A stretch of 64,000 nt of DNA, from assembly GCA_013398955.1 (NCBI GenBank), contig VWPU01006287.1:1-64000 (forward strand). The letters run 5' to 3'. The stretch is from Callaeas wilsoni. Its lineage: Eukaryota; Chordata; Aves; Passeriformes; Callaeidae. The notes beneath the pieces were generated by a model. It saw only the letters and a program-made list of their open reading frames with translations. It made no database searches and was not told the origin of the DNA. The position numbers were made by a program, and so were the translations under genes. Every line of letters begins with the position of its first letter. Position 1 is the stretch's first letter. Below are positions 22,215 to 64,000 of this stretch, in pieces.

Positions 22215-25200
22215 CATGAAAAGAATTGTACTAGTTAGTCACCTTGTTAAGAAGCCTGCATACCTTCTTACATTGGTCAAAGCCACTAAAAACATCGAAG
22301 AGTTACAGTTCAGAGCAGAAAGCCTCAGGGCTTGGGTCCTTTTCATCATCCCTCTGAAAAACCATCCAACCTAGACCAAACTATCAATTTCTGACAATGA
22401 GTTCATGCCATCCGTAACTCTTTCAAGTTTGTGAGGAAAATTCTTGTAGGACACCACCATCGCTCCTTTTCAACCTTCTTCTTGTAGGCTCTTCTGCCTG
22501 TCTTTCCTGCCAAGGCACAGAGTGTTTTCTGCAGTAGGCCTGAGGTGGTTATATAATGCTGTAACAGCTGTGACTTTTTTTCATGTTGTTAATTCAATAA
22601 TCAAACCTGGGCTCAGGACAGCGGAAGCCTGACTGGCAGCGGAGGATCCTCCCTGTTCACCATTCTGCTGACAATTCACTCCAAGATGTCTCCCTGCTCT
22701 CACCTAATCTTACCCTTTCCACTGTTCTGCAAACTCATTTACAAAGTAATTCCTGACAACCAGTCTCACTGAGAATGGTACCTAGACTGAAATAAGGAAT
22801 TTAAATCCACGATGTGACTTTCCCTGAAAACAAAGCATCAAGAGGCTGATACTTGGCACTACAGAAAAGGTCTCTGAACTGTTATGCAAGTACCTTCCAC
22901 ACATGTTTAGGCACTCATCTTTGAACATCTTGCTCTGCTTGTCTTGTTAGGACTGACACACAGACTGTTCATAAAACTACTGCTCCAGAGAAGAACCGCA
23001 GGATTTAGGCTTCCCAACATAAGAGAAAATGACACTTCCATGAAGAGAGGTCCAACTTCATGACATTTACATTTAGCCAGCAAATTGCTCTGCTACTTGA
23101 TGCAAATGATGTAGAGGCTGGGCAGACATGGCTATGAACACAAGAAACAGGGCTGCCCCAGGTCATACAGGGAATAACTCCTTACTAGGAGAAGCCAGGA
23201 GGAAAACACTTCTTTCGAAATGCTTGACTTTAGGGTTGTGTTCTTGGATTGTGTTGAATCGACATGGAGATGCAACTCATGCCCAAGAAAAGGCAGAATG
23301 CTTTGATGCTTTTTGATGCAGCTCTTCTCTGTGAGACTGGCATGCTCTGTCTAAAGGAGAATATCCCACACTGGAGGCATCAGTGTATTTCACGGCAGAA
23401 GTTCCCATTCTGTACAGGGAGACAATGAGAAATCACACAGCAGACGCAGCATACAGCATGACACGAAAGAATGAACCAAAAAGCTGTGAGGCAGCATGAT
23501 TTCGAGCCCAATAAAGGAAGCTGCTTTGAAATTCTTTCCACAAACTCAGGGCAATGGAAAAGAGATCCATGCCAATTTGGTTACTGGGGCTTGCAACTGC
23601 ACCCAACCTTCTTAGGAGAAGTACCAAGGTGAACACTCAGTAGAACAGCACTGACTAGGAACTTCAGCAGCTTCTGTCATGACGTAGACAGAGGACCTTG
23701 CATCCAAAGGCAATGCCATTTTTTCCTTCCAGAAAAATGAAGGATAAAGGAAGGACCAGTAAACCCCTGAGGATTACTGGTGATGTCTCAGATTTATTTT
23801 TCATTGCCTGCTTATTTCACTCTGACACTGAAAACCTCATTTCTACAATGCAAAGGTTTACATTTCTTCATGTACATAAATACAGAACAAAGCTACAAAC
23901 AGTTAACTTGGGAGACCTCACAGGCATGTGGAAAAGACACTTTGCTGCACTCAGGGCACCTGTCTGGTGCAGAATCTAGTACTTACCACTATGACAATTC
24001 ATGCATTAAGTACTGGCTTGGAAGTCTAGCTTCTTAAAAAACAGGGGAGAAAAAGAACAATTGTTGACTTAAGGCCCACACAGGTGTAGAAGCGGCTACC
24101 TTCAACTTGCAGAACAACAGCCACATAAACAAACTCTTCAATGACCTCAGGCTATGGCCTGGACTCCAGTGTAAAGAGGCCTAACAAAATACTATGCCAG
24201 AGTAAGGACCCAGCAAACACCACACAGGACTGCATTGGAACTCACACTACAGCCTAGAAACATAGATTTTGAACAGTGTGGAATCAAAACACTAGTTTTA
24301 CAAGGGGACTTGGGGAATGTTTCAGTATAATAAGTAAGAAACTCAGCCTTAGGGTTAAAGAAGAGCAGTACAGTTTGCCCCAAGCTCTACTCATACAGGC
24401 CGGACAAACCACCAACCCACAGGTCATTCATGACGAAAGTTATGTGCACCAGAGCAAACTGCTGCCTTTTACTGCACTGGAGACTTCGAAAATGAGGGGG
24501 TACTGCCTGTGACACCTGAGCAGCCAGACTTGTTTTGCCCATTACTGTAAGATGCAGAGTTCCTAAGACTGAACAGAAACTCAGGTGCTGATAGCAGAAG
24601 GAAAAAAAAAAGGGAGGTTGCCTGTCATAACCAGTATAATGGAAAGATCTAGAACAATTTAAACAAAGCTTAGGGAGAGAGTTTCCAAGAAAAAATGGCT
24701 GCCCCAAAAGAGGATAAATGTAAATTTCCAGTGGGAAGACCTTCATCTCTAATGTACTGAGAAATTCAGCAGTTTGGAGCAGTGGTACACAGACCAAACA
24801 AGCCTATTGTATCTCCATCCACGGACAGAGAGGTTCCCATCAAAGCATAGCTCCGCCGTGGCCAAGGCAGAGCTGTGATGTAATCCAAATGCTGCTTTGC
24901 AAAAGGTAAATTCATTTCATTATACCTTGGGCCAATGTCTGGCAGCTCAGAGAGCCAGCAAACAAAGGTATAAATCTTTCAAGACTTGGGCAAGAGCGAC
25001 CAAAGAGCACAAGTCAGGAATATGTCTGAAACTCAATGCAGAACAGCTAGGAAAAGTGTAAGAATTAAATTCTCACTTCACTTTTGTCACAGAAAATGAA
25101 AAAGATGTGGAATTCATCACCACCAAATGGTGAGATGGTAATGAGCAATTTCCTGCCTGGGCTGGCCAAGTGAAATGGAATGGCAATGTACTGGTCTTCT

Positions 25201-26026
25201 ACCAAGGGCCAGATGGAAAGGACGGGCATCCAGCCAGCCCATCCTCAGAACAGGTCGGATCCCATAGGAGCAGCAGAAAGGTGTTCAACTGCTCTGTCCA
25301 CAGCACTGCAGTACTCAGATGATGTTGTCAACCTCTCCAGCATCAGGAAAGAAACACTGGCTCCTCCCTGAATGTAAGATGACGAGACAAAGTTCCGGGT
25401 AGGCACAGAGACACTCTGATTACCTAAGAGGACAAGGTTGATATGACACATAAGTTCAGGTTCATGTTCCTCATGAACACATATCTGGGTAATTACCTTG
25501 CCCTTACACTGATAGGATTTATATTGCTTTTGAACATCTGCTGCTGATACTGACTACAATACGACAAAATAAAAGCTGAGCACAACAGATGATGCTACGA
25601 TCTTTAATAGACTCATTGCTTGTCCTAAACCTAATACACCTAAACAAAGCTCTCGACAGTAATCTTCCTAATGCTTTCATGCAGTTTCATGTTCTGCTGT
25701 GCACAGCTTTTCAGAGATAAGGCCTAAAAGAGCCACTGCACACACATGCATAGCGATTTTTTGATGCCTTCATGAGAACGCACAAAGAAATCCCTGCCAG
25801 GAGGAATGATAACTTGCTGGCTTGAACAGGCCAAACTGAGGATACACACAGCTAAATGCTGTTCTGGGAAGTGAAGTTCTCAGGCCAAAGCTGCAGACTT
25901 GTTAGCTCAGGCTAACACACCACTGGGGATGGGAGTCAAATAACTCAAATATGAAACTCAGGTTTTAGCCATTTACCAATCACGAGTAACAGATTTACAT
26001 TTAACTTTTCACCACATAGCTTGGAT

Positions 26027-26400
26027 ACCATAGAATCATGGAATGGTTTGGATTGGAAAGGATCTTAAAACTCATCTTGTCATACCCCCTGCCATGGGCA
26101 GGGACACCTTCCACTAGGCCATGTTGCTTCAAAAGCCCCGTCCAACCTGGCCTTGGACATTTCGAGGGATGGAATAGCCACAGCTTCTCTGGGCACCCTG
26201 TGCCAGGGCCTCCCCATCCTCATAGGGAAGTTCTTCTCAGTATCCCATTAACCCTGTCCTCTGGCAGTGGGAAGCCATTTCCCCTTGTCCAAAGTCCCTC
26301 TCCAGCTCCCTTGGAGCCCCTTCAGGTACTGAAAGGCTGCAGTAAGGTCACCCTGGATGCTTCTCTTCCCCAGGCTGAATAATCCCAACTCTCAGAGCCA
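26027..26400 (-). mobile_element. CR1 LINE fragment (reverse orientation)
   Basis: Starts ATAGAATCATGGAATGGTTT on plus, the reverse complement of a CR1 3' end. It continues through CCCTGCCATGGGCAGGGACA, CCAACCTGGCCTTGGACAT and CTTCCCCAGGCTGAATAATC. It lies inside the TUG1 candidate. Confidence 0.92.
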
Positions 26401-27279
26401 TTTTTTTTTCTCTGATGAATTAGATTTTATTGTTGGAAAATTATCAGACAAAATTAAAGTGCTTCTTTTTTTTTAAACAAAGCCTTTACCTTTTCCCTGT
26501 GGTGTCCTATAAATAAAGTATCAAATAATGTTTATCCTTTTAAAATCTCCAATCTTACATGTTTCATTCTTGCTGGACATTCTTCAAGAAGAAATATGCC
26601 ACATTAATTTCTGCACAGACTGAATTCCTTCAGATTTTGCATATTTAGTTCCGATTCGTATTATCTGAGACACAGCAGACACAGCCATGCTGTTTCAGAG
26701 TCCATTTGGTAGGACAGTTGGGGCTGTTTTTCCACCGGACAACTCAGGTGCACAAACTCAGGGTTCTCACGTTCAGGCTGCATTTTGAGGGGGCATGGCG
26801 TGTGCAAGTCAGAGGTAGGACAGCCCCTGAGCTCAATCCCTTCACACTTCAAGATGAACCAAAGGCACAGAATTGAAGCAAGAATATTAATGACTTTATA
26901 TACTCTTTACATTAATGTTTTTTGGTAAGTACGGGCACGTTCAGGAGCTTCTCCTCGGTGACTTCCCAGAGCCTTCACCAGCGCAGCAGGACCGGCACCC
27001 GCCGAAATCCGCGCGGAGCTTCTGTAAGAGTTCAGCGGCAGGATCCTTCCATTCAGCTGCGTCCCGGAGCCGCTCCCGACGTTCGGGACCGGCGGGCCTC
27101 ACCCGCTCCAATCTAGCACGCAGCAATCACAGCCAGCTGGTGCCCCCCGCGCGAGCCGCCGGCACTGCGGTGATCGGGCCCCCGGCTCCGGCGGGCTCGC
27201 TCAGGGCCGGACGGGGCTCCCGCTGCCGGGTGGCCTCACCGCGCAGGCCGGCCCCGCCACAACCCGCCCACCCGCCCTA

Positions 27280-27820
27280 GGAGGCCGCGGCGGCCACTCC
27301 CGCGGCGCTGAGGCGCTCGGCTACCGCCGGGGTGGAGCCTGGGGGAAAAACGGAGTTACGCGAACGATCCCGGAGGGTCCCGGAACGGCCACGCGCGCCG
27401 CTCTCACCCACCTCAGCCGCTCCCTCCCGGCCGCGCGCGCCCGTCACGCGGCGGCGCAGAGGCCACATTGGCCGCGCCGGTCACTTGCATCACGTGCCTC
27501 TTCTTGACCAATGGGTGGCAGCCGCGTGGCTCCGCCCCGCGGGGGACGTTGCGCCGCCGGGTGCGATCCTAGCGCGGCGGAGACAAAGCGGGTCCGCACC
27601 GCACCGCACCGCACCGCACCGCACCGCACCGCACCGCACCGCACCGCACCGCACCGCACCGCACCGCACCGCACCGCACCGCGGCAGCGGGGCGCGGCAT
27701 AACGAAATGCAGCGCAGCGCAGCGCCAGCTGCTCACCCGGCGGGGGCCGTGACCGGCAGGGGGCGGGGAGGGCTCGAGGCGCGCTCGGCCGCCGGTGCAT
27801 GCGGCGCGAGCCCAGGCCCG
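27280..27820. promoter_or_regulatory. Bidirectional MORC2 / TUG1-candidate promoter
   Basis: CpG island with a compact core. ATTGG at 27,467-27,471 (CCAAT on minus) and CCAAT at 27,508-27,512 on plus face opposite ways. Between them is CACGTG at 27,491-27,496, and a CCGCCCC GC box lies at 27,532-27,538. No TATA box. The right side leads to the MORC2 ATG at 27,821, the left to the TUG1 candidate. The (GCACC)17 array sits between the core and the MORC2 start. Confidence 0.8.
27596..27680 (+). repeat. (GCACC)17 pentanucleotide microsatellite
   Basis: Seventeen perfect GCACC units (85 bp) in the MORC2 promoter or 5' UTR, 140 bp before the start codon. The purity implies recent expansion and probable length polymorphism. 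The unit is not a multiple of three, so length changes shift the frame that runs through it. Confidence 0.97.

Positions 27821-64000
<36,180 letters not shown>

Larger units (their letters stand above)
22190..27300 (-). ncRNA. TUG1: Candidate TUG1 lncRNA (by position)
   Basis: TUG1 is a conserved vertebrate lncRNA, transcribed head-to-head with MORC2 from a shared CpG-island promoter and lying between MORC2 and SMTN. Here the minus strand left of the MORC2 promoter has that position and orientation. The stretch lacks long coding frames and carries only one obvious CR1. A minus-strand AATAAA lies at 22,214-22,209 (TTTATT on plus), a plausible 3' end about 5 kb from the promoter; mammalian TUG1 is about 7 kb, so the end could lie further left. 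I could not recall mammalian TUG1 sequence well enough to align it, and exon boundaries are not assigned. The call is synteny only. Confidence 0.5.

Noticed and set aside
27277..27468. 63-codon ATG frame on the minus strand in the shared promoter
   Set aside because: It spans the promoter core itself and reflects CpG-island composition. No similarity recognised.

Overview
The window reads as avian nuclear DNA, most likely from a passerine. Three things point that way. CR1 LINE tails are scattered on both strands. Several solo LTRs begin TGTCATRGTTTAA or TGTCTTGGTTT, as bird ERV LTRs do. One SINE joins a tRNA-Ile-like head to a CR1 tail, the architecture of the zebra finch TguSINE1 family. No bacterial-type gene organisation, CRISPR array or operon is present. 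All genes are spliced, so most long open frames in GC-rich parts are chance.

Layout, left to right. Positions 1-10,000 hold the 5' third of smoothelin (SMTN) on the minus strand: seven coding exons with matching phases run from the start codon at 10,000 down to 1,853, and the rest lies off the left edge. A CpG-rich SMTN promoter spans about 9.0-10.6 kb. From 11.3 to 15.2 kb the minus strand has scattered, poorly supported coding-like pieces (helical Q-rich stretches, then hydrophobic segments) that may be a diverged brambleberry/KAR5-like gene or its relic. From 15.2 to 22 kb there is a CR1 tail, the tRNA-CR1 SINE and otherwise unremarkable DNA. The 22.2-27.3 kb stretch has one CR1 and no convincing coding exon. 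By position it is the best candidate for the lncRNA TUG1, which in mammals is transcribed divergently from MORC2.

A bidirectional CpG-island promoter at about 27.28-27.82 kb carries diverging CCAAT boxes, an E-box and a (GCACC)17 array. From it MORC2 runs rightward: 13 coding exons (27,821-63,696; 410 codons plus 2 nt) encode the GHKL ATPase, the transducer domain and the first coiled coil, with every intron phase compatible. The CW zinc finger, later coiled coils and chromo-like C-terminus lie beyond the right edge. MORC2 introns 1, 3, 4 and 10 hold the CR1 and LTR insertions.

The SMTN - TUG1 candidate - MORC2 order matches the conserved vertebrate neighbourhood of human 22q12.2. The most interesting points are the repeat and alternative-start arrangement at the MORC2 5' end, an 81-bp in-frame MORC2 intron, and the unassigned coding-like segment next to SMTN. 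I found no clear evidence of a new molecular system.
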